A stretch of 64,000 bases of DNA. Origin: Nocardioides caeni. GTDB taxonomy: Bacteria; Actinomycetota; Actinomycetes; Propionibacteriales; Nocardioidaceae. How positions within the stretch are numbered: position 1 is the first letter of the stretch; every line of letters starts with the position of its first letter. Location: positions 692 to 64,691 of the forward strand of contig NZ_STGW01000004.1 in assembly GCF_004912195.1 (NCBI RefSeq), in the 5' to 3' direction. Positions 55,731 to 64,000 of the stretch are shown in pieces. Made by a program: the position numbers and the translations under genes. The notes under the pieces are model-generated. The model did not search any database. It was not told the DNA's origin and saw only the letters and a list, made by a program, of their open reading frames with translations.

Positions 55731-57356
55731 TCAGGGCCGGGTGACCTGGATGGTGATCCCGTCGCCGAGGTTGATGATGGCGCCCGGGATCAGCGGCACC
55801 GCGATGCCGGGCTTGAGGTCCTCGGGCCCGAGCCCGGGCTGGACGAGCACCGTGCCGTTGGTCGACCCCATGTCGGTGACGACGGCACTGCCGTGGTCGG
55901 CGCCGGTCCCGGGCCGGACCTCGACGTGGGTCGAGGAGATCTCGTGCAGCCGGCTCGGTACGGCGATCAGCACCGGCTGCTCGGTGGACGTGAACCGCCG
56001 GGCCTCGGGGGCGCGACCGATCAGCACGGCGCTCTCGACCACCACGGTCTGGCCGTCCGAGATCAGCAGCTTGGCGACGGCCTGGCCGGACCCGACCGCA
56101 GGCTCTGCGGCCGGCGAGGACAGCGCTCCCGCGGCGGTCGCGCCGTCATGGTCGGCACCGAACGGCGCTGCCTCCCCGGCGTCGGGAGCAGCGGGCGCGG
56201 CGCCCCCACCGATGGGCTCCCAGGAGCCGATGGGCAGCGGCGGAGCGTCGGGCAGCGCCCCGCCCGCGGGCGGCGGCGGAGGCCAGCCGGCCGGGACGAC
56301 CTCGGTCTCGCCACCCATCGGCGGCAGCCCCGACGACGGCACGGCCGGTGTGTCGGGCTCGGCCAGGGGGTCCTCGGCCGGCCCTGAGGACGGTGCCGAC
56401 GGCGACATCGGTGCACCCGGTGGGGTCGATGGGATCGGCGGGATCGGCGGCGCCGGCGGGGTGTCCCACGGGGTCACCCAGCCTTCCGGAGCGTCGCCGG
56501 GCGGGGCCGGCACGGCATCCGTCACGGGCTCGAGGTCGGCGACCGGGTCGCCGTCGGGCCCGGAGTCGGTCAGCGGGTCGGCCCGCGGGTCGGCCAGCGG
56601 GTCGGCCGGCGGGTCGGCCAGCGGGGCCGACAGTGGGTCGGACAGGGGGTCGCCGCTGATGGCCTCCATCACCTCGGTCGCCGGTCCCTCGTCGTCGAGG
56701 GGGGCGGACTCGGCGGCCGCTGCCGGAGCGTCCACCGGGCTGTCGGCCAGGTGCGCACCACCGGCGGAGGACTCCAGCACCGGCTCGGACACGGGTGTCA
56801 TCACGGGCTCGATCACAGGCTCCATGACGGAGTCCATGGCGGGCTCCCTGACGGGCTCGTCGGCAAGCGGGGCAGCCACCGCCGGCGGGAGGTTGATCCG
56901 GCCCACCCGGACCAGGCCGGTGACGATCGGGAGGTCGGCAGCACCGGCGGCTGCGCCCTCGGCCACCGGCAGGTCGACCTGGAGGCTGGTCAGGTCCGCG
57001 AGCGACCGCTCCACCCAGGTGTGGCTGGCCGCACCGTCGAGCACGACATCGCCGTCGGCGGCGACGGCGGTGGCCTGGACGCCCGCGCCGCGCAACAGGA
57101 TTCGGGTCGGGCTGCCGTCGGTGCTGGCGAGGACGAAGCCGGGGACCCGACTCAGGCCGGCGGACAGCAGGCCGTCGAGGACCTCGTCGAAACCGGCGCC
57201 GCCGTCGACCAGCGCCCAGAGCGCCACGACCTGGTCACGCTGGCTCTCGGGCAGGACGATGGTGACGCTGCTGCCGAAGACGGCGAACCAGTCGCCGGTC
57301 CGGTAGGACCAGGATCCGCTGGTGCTCGGGCCGGGACCCGGGGTCGTCTCGCTCAT
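55731..57356 (-). CDS. FHA domain protein with acidic proline-rich middle
   Basis: 541 residues. An N-terminal globular domain (about 1-165; SYRTGDWFAVFGSSVTIVLP) of unrecognised family is followed by about 270 residues of Pro/Ala/Asp-rich low complexity with EPV and DPL-ADP peptide repeats, and a C-terminal FHA domain (LLISDGQTVVVESAVLIGRA ... SSTHVEVRPG ... DMGSTNGTVLV). Presumably a phosphothreonine reader in the same system as the neighbouring PP2C. The start ATG overlaps the end of the PP2C gene. No TM or signal peptide seen. Confidence 0.82.
   Translation of the reverse strand: MSETTPGPGPSTSGSWSYRTGDWFAVFGSSVTIVLPESQRDQVVALWALVDGGAGFDEVLDGLLSAGLSRVPGFVLASTDGSPTRILLRGAGVQATAVAADGDVVLDGAASHTWVERSLADLTSLQVDLPVAEGAAAGAADLPIVTGLVRVGRINLPPAVAAPLADEPVREPAMDSVMEPVIEPVMTPVSEPVLESSAGGAHLADSPVDAPAAAAESAPLDDEGPATEVMEAISGDPLSDPLSAPLADPPADPLADPRADPLTDSGPDGDPVADLEPVTDAVPAPPGDAPEGWVTPWDTPPAPPIPPIPSTPPGAPMSPSAPSSGPAEDPLAEPDTPAVPSSGLPPMGGETEVVPAGWPPPPPAGGALPDAPPLPIGSWEPIGGGAAPAAPDAGEAAPFGADHDGATAAGALSSPAAEPAVGSGQAVAKLLISDGQTVVVESAVLIGRAPEARRFTSTEQPVLIAVPSRLHEISSTHVEVRPGTGADHGSAVVTDMGSTNGTVLVQPGLGPEDLKPGIAVPLIPGAIINLGDGITIQVTRP
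56560..56655 (-). repeat. 12-nt tandem repeat encoding DPL/ADP units
   Basis: GGGTCGGCCAGC-type units repeated five to six times, in frame in the FHA gene (DPLADPxADP). Likely length-variable. Confidence 0.7.
56775..56860 (-). repeat. 12-nt degenerate repeat encoding EPV units
   Basis: ACGGGCTCCATG-like units, translated as repeated MEPV/EPV. Same gene as the previous repeat. Confidence 0.55.
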
Positions 57357-58201
57357 GGGAGTGCTCCCAACTTCTGCTCCAGACTCAGCCGCTGGGCGGC
57401 CGAGTCATAGGTGTCCGTGTGCGCCAATCCCACCACATCCACCACGACGGCGGTGGCGTTGTCGTGACCACCGGCGGCCACGGCGGCCGCGATGACCTGC
57501 TCGGCGGCGTCCCGGGGGTCCTCGCAACGGGCGAGGATGCGCCCGATCTCGGCGTCCTCGACCATCCCGCTGACCCCGTCGGAGCACAGCAGGATCCGCT
57601 CGGCCGCGGCCAGCGGCAGCAGGAAGTAGTCGGGGTCACCGCTCACGCCGCCCGGCATCGCCGATCCGCCGAGCGCGCGGGTGATGACGTTGCGGCTGGG
57701 GTGGTCCTGCGCCGCCGCCGGGGTGATCGTCCCGGCATCGATCAGCTCCTGGACGACGCTGTGGTCCACACTCACCTGGGCGAGCTCGCCGTCGGAGAAC
57801 CGGTAGGCCCGCGAGTCGCCGACGTTGGCGATCAACCAGTGCGGACCCGAGTCGCCGTCGACCAGCAGTGCAGCCACCGCCGTGGTCCCGGTCGAGAAGC
57901 CCGCCGCGGCCCCGTCGGCGCGCTGCTCCGCACCGAACGCGAGGATCCGCTCCTGGATCACGCCGAGCGTCGCCGTCACGGCTTGCGCGGCCGCCTCGGC
58001 GTCGTAGCGCTCCGCGTCGAGGTGCGCGAACTCCTCGACCACGATGGCCGACGCGACGTCGCCGCGGTCGTGGCCGCCCATGCCGTCGGCGACGACGAAG
58101 ACCGGCGGGGCGGCGAGGTAGGCGTCCTCGTTGGCGTGCCGGACAAGGCCCACGTCGGTGGCAGCGCCGTGGTGCAGCTCGACGTGGATCCGGTCAGTCA
58201 T
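57353..58201 (-). CDS. PP2C-family serine/threonine phosphatase
   Basis: 282-residue metal-dependent protein phosphatase. Metal and phosphate residues: GLVRHANEDAYL (Asp/Glu), VVADGMGGHDRGDVAS, ANVGDSRAYRF, LLCSDGVSGMVED and GHDNATAVVVD. Probably removes phosphate from proteins read by the adjacent FHA modules. No cognate kinase is encoded in the window. ATG 58201 is preferred; an upstream ATG at 58282 would overlap the divergent helicase-associated gene. Confidence 0.92.
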   Translation of the reverse strand: MTDRIHVELHHGAATDVGLVRHANEDAYLAAPPVFVVADGMGGHDRGDVASAIVVEEFAHLDAERYDAEAAAQAVTATLGVIQERILAFGAEQRADGAAAGFSTGTTAVAALLVDGDSGPHWLIANVGDSRAYRFSDGELAQVSVDHSVVQELIDAGTITPAAAQDHPSRNVITRALGGSAMPGGVSGDPDYFLLPLAAAERILLCSDGVSGMVEDAEIGRILARCEDPRDAAEQVIAAAVAAGGHDNATAVVVDVVGLAHTDTYDSAAQRLSLEQKLGALP

Positions 58202-58238
58202 CGGACCCGGTCCCGGTGGATCGAGGCGGGGTGGTGGG

Positions 58239-58244
58239 TACGTT
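58239..58244 (+). promoter_or_regulatory. -10 box of leaderless promoter for the helicase-associated gene
   Basis: TACGTT, seven bases before GTG 58252. Decides the start. Confidence 0.6.
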
Positions 58245-58251
58245 GTGCTGC

Positions 58252-60537
58252 GTGGGAGAGGGCGCAGGCGGATATCGGTCACTCGCCGACCAGTTGCGGT
58301 CGTGGCCCGACGACCGGCTGCACCGACTGCTGACCCAGCGCTCCGACCTCGCCACCCCTGCCCCTCACGATTTCAGCCAACTCGCCTCGCGTGCCGCGGT
58401 CCGGAACTCGATTGCGCGGGCACTCGACGGACTGACTCGTGGCGAACTCTGCGTGCTTGATGCCCTCGTCGTTGCCGGGCAAACCACCCCGGCGGAGCTC
58501 GTCGAGCTGACCTGGGCCGACCCGGCGTTCGTCACGACCACCCTGCACCGCCTGCTCGACCTGGCCCTGGCCTGGGAGTCGCCCGAGGGCCTGCGCGCGC
58601 TGACCGGGGTCGGCGACGCGCTCACCGGGGGCAGCGAGGGCGGCGCCAGCGGTCTGAGGCCCCGCTCGGTCGAACGGCGCTCGCGCGCCGACATCGATGC
58701 CGCGCTGGACGTGCTGGAGCCGGGGGCGCGCGCCCTCCTCGAGCACGTCGTCGACGAAGGAGGCGCGGCAAAACCCGGCGCGGCGCGCCTCGGTCTGCGC
58801 CCCGAGGACGCCGAGACCCCGGCCGAGGTGCTCCTCGCCCACCGCCTGCTCGTGCCCGGCGGATCGCTCCAGCCCGGCCTCCTGGTCGTGCCCGGTGAGG
58901 TCGGGCTCGCGCTGCGGGACGGACGGACGACGACCGCGCCCATCGACCACGAGCCGGTGCTCGTCGCGGAGCCGCGGTCCCCCCGCCTGGCGCTGAGCGC
59001 GGCGGTCGGCGCCGCCGCGGACGTCGTACGACGGGTGGAGAACCTCCTCGACTGGTGGGCCACCCGGCCGGCCGCTGCGCTGCGCACGACGGGCCTCGGC
59101 GTCCGCGAGCTGCGCGCGGCCGCCGTCCACCTGCAGGTGGACGAGGCGGAGGCCGCTCTGCTGATCGAGGTGACCTCGGCGGCGGGGTTGATCGCGACCC
59201 GGGCCGACGCCGAGGGCAACCAGGTGTGGGTGCCGACCGAGGACTTCGACCGGTGGCGCGAGCGGCCGCCGGCCGAGCGCTGGTCCGAGCTCGCCCGCGC
59301 CTGGCTCGCCAGCCCCCGGCTCCCCGGTCTCGTCGGTGAGCGCGGCCCCGACCAGAAGCCGTGGAACGCGCTGTCCCCCGAGCTGTCCGCGGCAGGGATG
59401 CCGGAGGCCAAGGCGATGACCCTGGCCGCCCTCGCCGGCCTGCCCCCGGGTGAGGGCCTCGCCAGCGGCACCGGCCTGCCGTCCCTGATCGCGCGGATCA
59501 CCTGGCAGCGCCCGCGGCGGCCACGCACCCGGCCCGACCTGGTCGCGTGGGCCGTGGCCGAGGCGGCCCGGCTCGGCATCACGGGCACCGACGTCCTGAC
59601 CGACTACGGACGGACACTCGCCACCGGGGACGACCCCGCGCCCCTGCTGGCGACCCACCTGCCGGCACCGGTCGACCACGTCCTCCTCCAGGCGGACCTG
59701 ACCGCCGTGGCACCCGGACCGCTCGAGTCCGACCTCGCCCGGCGTCTCCACCAGGTCGCCGATGTCGAGTCCCGCGGCGCCGCCACGGTCTTCCGCTTCA
59801 CGACGGAGTCGATCCGGCGCGCCCTCGACGCCGGCTGGACCGCTGCCGAGCTGCACGCCTTCGTGCTGGCTGCATCGCGCACCCCGGTCCCCCAGCCGCT
59901 CAGCTACCTCATCGACGACGTCGTCCGCGGCTTCGGGCGGCTGCGGGTCGGGGTCGCCCATGCCTTCCTCCGCTCGGAGGACGAGAGCGCGTTGGCGGCG
60001 CTGGAGTCCCATCCGAAGGCCTCGTCGCTCGGGCTGCAGCGCATCGCCCCCACCGTGCTGGTCTCCAGCGTCCCGATCGACGTCCTGCTCCCCCGCTTGC
60101 GCGAGCTGGGCGCTGCGCCCGTCGTCGAGGGTCCCGATGGCCAGATCCGGGTCGGCGTCGCCGAGGGCCTCCGGGCCCGGGCCCCGCGCACCCGGGACAG
60201 CGCCGACCCCGCCCGGGTCGCCGCCCGCCATGCCGCCCACCTGGTCAGCGTGATCTCGGGCCTGCGCGACGGCGAGGAGGTCGCCCGGTCCCGGCCGGCC
60301 TCCGCATCCGCGCCCGGTGGCGGCGTCCTGTCGGCCCTGCGCGAGGCCATCGAGCGGCGCGGTGCCGTGCTCATCGGCTTCACCGACCACCAGGGCGTCA
60401 TCAACGAGCGTGCCGTCGTCCCCCTGCGGGTCGAGGGTGGTCAGCTCGCCGCGCGCGACCGGGACGCCGAGCGCGACGACCCGGACGCCGACCGGACCTA
60501 CGCCGTGCACCGGATCAGCCGCGTCGTCCCCCTCTGA
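58252..60537 (+). CDS. Helicase-associated (XPB/Ssl2-like C-terminal domain) protein
   Basis: 761-residue actinobacterial protein that pairs with XPB (orthologue-like to M. tuberculosis Rv0862c). It starts RSLADQLRSWPDDRLHRLL and has a C-terminal helicase_C_3-like region (LQADLTAVAPGPLESDL ... YLIDDVVRGFGRLRVG) but no Walker A motif; so it is probably a partner rather than a helicase. GTG 58252 is set by the leaderless promoter. The XPB gene begins 30 bp after the stop. Confidence 0.85.
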   Translation: MGEGAGGYRSLADQLRSWPDDRLHRLLTQRSDLATPAPHDFSQLASRAAVRNSIARALDGLTRGELCVLDALVVAGQTTPAELVELTWADPAFVTTTLHRLLDLALAWESPEGLRALTGVGDALTGGSEGGASGLRPRSVERRSRADIDAALDVLEPGARALLEHVVDEGGAAKPGAARLGLRPEDAETPAEVLLAHRLLVPGGSLQPGLLVVPGEVGLALRDGRTTTAPIDHEPVLVAEPRSPRLALSAAVGAAADVVRRVENLLDWWATRPAAALRTTGLGVRELRAAAVHLQVDEAEAALLIEVTSAAGLIATRADAEGNQVWVPTEDFDRWRERPPAERWSELARAWLASPRLPGLVGERGPDQKPWNALSPELSAAGMPEAKAMTLAALAGLPPGEGLASGTGLPSLIARITWQRPRRPRTRPDLVAWAVAEAARLGITGTDVLTDYGRTLATGDDPAPLLATHLPAPVDHVLLQADLTAVAPGPLESDLARRLHQVADVESRGAATVFRFTTESIRRALDAGWTAAELHAFVLAASRTPVPQPLSYLIDDVVRGFGRLRVGVAHAFLRSEDESALAALESHPKASSLGLQRIAPTVLVSSVPIDVLLPRLRELGAAPVVEGPDGQIRVGVAEGLRARAPRTRDSADPARVAARHAAHLVSVISGLRDGEEVARSRPASASAPGGGVLSALREAIERRGAVLIGFTDHQGVINERAVVPLRVEGGQLAARDRDAERDDPDADRTYAVHRISRVVPL

Positions 60538-60555
60538 CCCACTTCGTGGGGAAAG

Positions 60556-60561
60556 TAGGAT
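60556..60561 (+). promoter_or_regulatory. -10 box of leaderless promoter for XPB
   Basis: TAGGAT, six bases before GTG 60568. Directly preceded by a CCCAC-TTC-GTGGG hairpin at about 60538-60550. Confidence 0.55.
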
Positions 60562-60567
60562 CGTCCG

Positions 60568-62232
60568 GTGAGTGACGGACCCCTGATCGTGCAGTCGGAC
60601 AAGTCGCTGCTGTTGGAGGTCGACCACCCGCAGGCAGCCGACTGCCGCAAGGCGATCGCCCCCTTCGCCGAGCTCGAGCGCTCCCCCGAGCACATCCACA
60701 CCTATCGGCTCACGCCGCTGGGCCTGTGGAACGCCCGGGCCGCCGGCCACGACGCCGAGCAGGTCGTCGACACCCTGCTGACCTACAGCCGCTATGCCGT
60801 GCCCCACGCGCTGCTGGTCGACGTCGCCGAGACGATGGCCCGCTATGGCCGGCTGCGGCTCGAGAAGCACCCGACCCACGGGCTCGTGCTCGCCTCCAGC
60901 GACCGCGCCGTGCTCGAGGAGGTGCTGCGGGCCAAGAAGATCTCCGGGATGCTCGGCAACCGCCTCGATGACGACACCGTCCTGGTGCATCCCTCCGAGC
61001 GGGGCAACCTGAAGCAGGCGCTCCTCAAGCTGGGCTGGCCCGCCGAGGACTACGCCGGCTACGTCGACGGCGAGGCGCACCCGATCGACCTCGCCGAGGA
61101 CGGCTGGACCCTGCGCGACTACCAGCGCGACGCCGCCGAGTCGTTCTGGCACGGCGGGTCCGGGGTCGTGGTGCTGCCCTGCGGGGCGGGCAAGACCATC
61201 GTCGGAGCCGCGGCCATGGCGCAGGCCCGGGCCACGACACTGATCCTGGTCACCAACACCGTGAGCGCCCGGCAGTGGAAGGACGAGCTGCTCCGCCGTA
61301 CGTCGCTGACGGAGGAGGAGATCGGTGAGTACTCCGGCACCGTCAAGGAGATCCGGCCGGTCACGATCGCGACCTACCAGGTCATCACGACGAAGCGGAA
61401 GGGCGTCTATCCGCACCTCGAGCTCTTCGATGCCCGGGACTGGGGTCTCATCGTCTATGACGAGGTGCACCTGCTGCCCGCGCCGATCTTCCGGATGACC
61501 GCCGACCTTCAGGCGCGGCGACGGATCGGGCTGACCGCGACGCTGGTGCGCGAGGACGGCCGCGAGGGCGACGTCTTCTCCCTCATCGGCCCCAAGCGCT
61601 ATGACGCCCCCTGGAAGGACATCGAGGCGCAGGGGTGGATCGCGCCGGCGGACTGCGTCGAGGTGCGGGTCACGCTGCCGGACGCGTCGCGGATGAGCTA
61701 TGCGACCGCCGAGCCGGAGGAGCGCTACCGGCTCGCGGCGTGCACGCCCGAGAAGTCGCGAGTAGTGCAGGACCTGCTGGCCCGCCACGCGGGTCAGCCG
61801 ACCCTGGTGATCGGCCAGTACCTCGAGCAGCTCGAGGAGCTGGCGGCCACGCTGGAGGCTCCGCTCATCACCGGACAGACCACGGTGAAGGAGCGGCAGC
61901 GACTCTTCGACGCCTTCCGGTCCGGCGAGATCGGCCTGCTGGTCGTCTCGAAGGTGGCGAACTTCTCGATCGACCTGCCCAGCGCGGAGGTGGCGATCCA
62001 GGTGTCCGGGTCGTTCGGCTCCCGCCAGGAGGAGGCGCAGCGGTTGGGCCGGTTGCTCCGTCCGGGCGATCCCGGTCCCGACGGCGAGCGGAAGGTCGCG
62101 CACTTCTACACCGTGGTCGCGCGCGACACCGTGGACGCGGAGTTCGCCCAGAACCGGCAGCGCTTCCTGGCCGAGCAGGGCTACGCCTATCGGATCATCG
62201 ACGCCGACGAGCTCTCAGCGGGCCAGCTCTGA
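60568..62232 (+). CDS. DNA repair helicase XPB
   Basis: 554-residue 3'-5' SF2 DNA helicase of bacterial XPB type. An N-terminal damage-recognition-like domain (1-170) is followed by Walker A LPCGAGKT (203-210), DEVH box (298-301), the XPB RED motif (328-330 in LVREDGREGD), and motif VI QEEAQRLGRLLRP. Thus all hallmarks of XPB are present. Bacterial XPB probably acts in DNA repair or remodelling, not in transcription. GTG start 60568. Stop overlaps the DUF2786 gene end by 46 bases. Confidence 0.95.
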   Translation: MSDGPLIVQSDKSLLLEVDHPQAADCRKAIAPFAELERSPEHIHTYRLTPLGLWNARAAGHDAEQVVDTLLTYSRYAVPHALLVDVAETMARYGRLRLEKHPTHGLVLASSDRAVLEEVLRAKKISGMLGNRLDDDTVLVHPSERGNLKQALLKLGWPAEDYAGYVDGEAHPIDLAEDGWTLRDYQRDAAESFWHGGSGVVVLPCGAGKTIVGAAAMAQARATTLILVTNTVSARQWKDELLRRTSLTEEEIGEYSGTVKEIRPVTIATYQVITTKRKGVYPHLELFDARDWGLIVYDEVHLLPAPIFRMTADLQARRRIGLTATLVREDGREGDVFSLIGPKRYDAPWKDIEAQGWIAPADCVEVRVTLPDASRMSYATAEPEERYRLAACTPEKSRVVQDLLARHAGQPTLVIGQYLEQLEELAATLEAPLITGQTTVKERQRLFDAFRSGEIGLLVVSKVANFSIDLPSAEVAIQVSGSFGSRQEEAQRLGRLLRPGDPGPDGERKVAHFYTVVARDTVDAEFAQNRQRFLAEQGYAYRIIDADELSAGQL

Positions 62233-63467
62233 CGGTCCGTCACCGGGTGGTCCGCGACGGACAACGAGCCGGCGTGCAGGCGCGCCTGTCCGGCGGCATG
62301 TCGCCCCTGCGCGGCCCCGAGAGCGTCCCCGCGACCGCCGACGGCGGACCGGTCGAGGCGTCCGCCGAAGAACCGCGCGACCGCGTCCTCGACCGCCTGC
62401 GCGCGCGAGCGCAGGACCGGCAGCGACCCGGACGCCGAGGGATCCGCGAGCACGGCAGCGTCGACGGCGGCCAACCGCTCCCTGATCCTGCCGGCGAAGC
62501 CGAGGTAGAAGGACCGGCGGAAGGACGCCGAGCGGGCCCGGGCGCCACCGTCGCCCTGCCCGGCGACGCGGAGCGCGTTGCCGGCCTGGACGAGCAGGGA
62601 GGTGAAGAGCGCCTCGACGGACGCGAGGTCGTCGGCATGCCCGACCAGCACCCCCAGCCCGAGGCCCCGGAGCTCGATCGCCTGGCAGCGGTTGGCGGCA
62701 GCGACCGCTCCGAGCAGGACGCACTTGGCCGACGCGTGCGGCGACTCCAGCATCAGGCGCACCATCCGCGGCCCTTCGGGCACCGTCCCGCGCAGCTGCG
62801 CACGGTCGACGGCGTGGCGGGCCATCAGCTGCTGGGCCTTGGCCGTGAGCGCCTCGGCCTCGGCCTCGAAGGGAGTGGACTCGGCCTTCGCCAGCAGCTT
62901 CCGGATCCGCTCGAGCGCAGGGTCCGCTGTGGCGCCGGTCACCGGCCCCGGGAAGTCGAGCACTGACGAGTCCTGTCCCGGCGGGGGAACGAGGACGGGA
63001 AGCCGGGGCAGGCGGGAGAACACCCGCCAGCTGTCCCCCACCGCGTCGTAGCACTGACGTCGGTCCATCCCGTCGCGACGTCGCCACTGTCGCAACCAGT
63101 CGAGGCGGGTCGACTCGGAGCGGGACCCCAGCGCCTCCACCTGCGTCTGCCACCGCGGGTCGAGCACCTGCCCGGGACGGCGATCGTGGTCGGCGACGAT
63201 CGCGAGGTCGGTCAGCCGTCCCGCAGCGCGTCCGCCCTTGTGGCCGACGTGGTGCACCAGCTCGGCGGGCTGCCACCCCTGCGACCAGGCGGAGGCGATG
63301 GCGCCGAGCAGCACCTTCTCGCCGACCGCGTCGGCCACGTGCACCGAGCAGGCCGCGAGCCGCTCGGCCTCGGCCGTGGGTCGTCGGCGCGGCAGCACGG
63401 ATGACTGCCACAACAGCCGTTGCCATGCCTCGCGCACCACTCGTTCGTCGTACCTGTCTGCTGCCAT
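62187..63467 (-). CDS. DUF2786 domain-containing protein
   Basis: 426-residue protein of unknown function. The DUF2786 motif LERIRKLLAKAESTPFEAEA lies in the middle (about 185-225), with the following EALTAKAQQLMARHAVDRA. N-terminal 100 residues contain YDERVVREAWQRLLWQS and a HVADAVGEKVLLG helical region. ATG 63467 with GGAGGAGG. The family is often linked to phage or plasmid (SprT-like) contexts but here stands alone. Antisense overlap with XPB at the 3' ends. Confidence 0.8.
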   Translation of the reverse strand: MAADRYDERVVREAWQRLLWQSSVLPRRRPTAEAERLAACSVHVADAVGEKVLLGAIASAWSQGWQPAELVHHVGHKGGRAAGRLTDLAIVADHDRRPGQVLDPRWQTQVEALGSRSESTRLDWLRQWRRRDGMDRRQCYDAVGDSWRVFSRLPRLPVLVPPPGQDSSVLDFPGPVTGATADPALERIRKLLAKAESTPFEAEAEALTAKAQQLMARHAVDRAQLRGTVPEGPRMVRLMLESPHASAKCVLLGAVAAANRCQAIELRGLGLGVLVGHADDLASVEALFTSLLVQAGNALRVAGQGDGGARARSASFRRSFYLGFAGRIRERLAAVDAAVLADPSASGSLPVLRSRAQAVEDAVARFFGGRLDRSAVGGRGDALGAAQGRHAAGQARLHAGSLSVADHPVTDRQSWPAESSSASMIR

Positions 63468-63627
63468 CGCCGCCTCCTCCTTGATCGGAGCAGTGACGCT
63501 GGCAAGTACCGACGACAGCGGGACCGGCCGCTCGCCCCGGGCTGTGCACGGCGACCTCGTCGCACGGGGCTGGGGACGTATCGCGGCTCGTCCGGGGAGA
63601 GGAGGGACGCAAGGGACGGCGGAGCCG

Positions 63628-64000
63628 TCAGGCGTCGATGAAGCGGCAGTCCCGGCCGTCCAGAGCGGCGTCCTCCCAGTTGAAGCCGGGAGCGCCGGTG
63701 CCGCCGCCCGGCGCGAAGGCGGCCTCGAGCGCCGCACCGTCACCCGACGCGAGGGCGTCGATCCGCTCCTGCGCCACGGTGACGCGGTCCGCGGCGTACT
63801 GCACGTTGGCGGCCCATGCGTCGGCGATGGCCGGGGCCGCGACACCGTCGGTCGGTACGGCGGCCAGGTCGTCGTGGGTGCGCTGCCACTCGTCGCGCAC
63901 CGCCTCGAGCGCCGCGGCGAGACCGTCGACCGCCGTCGGGTCCTGGTCCTGGTGGGCCGCGAGGACCGCGTCGAGCACGACCCTGGAATCGGCGGCGTAG
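63628..64000 (-). CDS. Unrecognised protein, 5' truncated by the window edge
   Basis: Open from the window edge to a stop at 63628-63630; at least 123 residues remain. The visible part is helical and Ala-rich (AVRDEWQRTHDDLAAVPTDG, AADRVTVAQERIDALASG), ending EDAALDGRDCRFIDA with one Cys. GTG 63978 could be a start but the frame continues upstream (AADSRVVLDAV), so a longer protein is likely. I do not recognise a family. Not related to the neighbouring DUF2786 gene by sequence. Confidence 0.6.
   Translation of the reverse strand, partial: YAADSRVVLDAVLAAHQDQDPTAVDGLAAALEAVRDEWQRTHDDLAAVPTDGVAAPAIADAWAANVQYAADRVTVAQERIDALASGDGAALEAAFAPGGGTGAPGFNWEDAALDGRDCRFIDA

Noticed and set aside
58279..62103. 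A 1274-codon open frame antisense to both helicase genes
   Set aside because: High GC leaves long stop-free antisense frames; the + strand proteins have complete family motifs and leaderless promoters, while this translation is Arg/Gly/Ala-rich without domains.

Overview
The window is a GC-rich actinobacterial chromosome segment with dense genes, many GTG starts and many 4-bp start/stop overlaps. Gene content (DUF4245, DUF2530, DUF3027, the XPB pair, choice-of-anchor P, an HNH/13E12-like tail) and a GGTGGTTGAGCAG...GTGTCGAAACC palindrome point to Nocardioidaceae, probably Nocardioides; this is inference, since no rRNA is present. No tRNA, rRNA, CRISPR array, prophage or insertion sequence was recognised, and no stretch over 300 bases lacks a gene.

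Layout. 1-132: tail of an HNH endonuclease. 308-7154: a contiguous + strand purine/allantoin catabolism operon (uraD, uraH, urate oxidase, allantoinase, ureidoglycine-glyoxylate aminotransferase, allantoate amidohydrolase, RpiR-type regulator, guanine-deaminase-like protein). 7214-12607: housekeeping genes (SIMPL protein, RsmC-like methyltransferase, truA, PfkB kinase, xseAB, DUF4245). 12764-15856: molybdate cassette (HTH-TOBE regulator, modABC). 15997-18841: glpX and two alpha/beta hydrolases. 18868-23222: CUT1 sugar ABC importer. 23398-26366: DUF4032, asparaginase, YdeI-like. 26342-31902: minus-strand thiamine operon thiE-thiO-thiS-thiG-tenI-like-thiD-thiC under a TPP riboswitch. 32195-33484: secreted choice-of-anchor P protein. 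33579-37159: class I and class II fumarases flanking a zinc-ribbon protein. 37173-42269: GlsB-like protein, MatB/FadD36-like ligase, lytic transglycosylase, flavoprotein, PhoH. 42469-47668: trmB and the str operon rpsL-rpsG-fusA-tuf. 47891-54393: purine permease, two MFS proteins, DUF2530, methyltransferase, DUF3027, cold-shock protein. 54520-58201: RDD-FHA, FHA and PP2C phosphatase module. 58252-63467: helicase-associated protein, XPB helicase, DUF2786 protein. The window ends inside an unrecognised minus-strand gene.

Working together: the first operon converts urate to allantoin, allantoate and ureidoglycine, then passes nitrogen to glyoxylate. The thi operon encodes glycine oxidation, the sulfur carrier, thiazole synthase, probable tautomerase, the HMP branch (ThiC, ThiD) and coupling (ThiE), but no ThiF is seen here. 

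Regulation: at least ten genes have a TANNNT box 6-8 nt before the start codon and no spaced Shine-Dalgarno, the signature of leaderless transcription; I used this to choose several starts. A 22-nt tandem repeat occurs at two loci (about 7.2 and 15.9 kb) and is unexplained.
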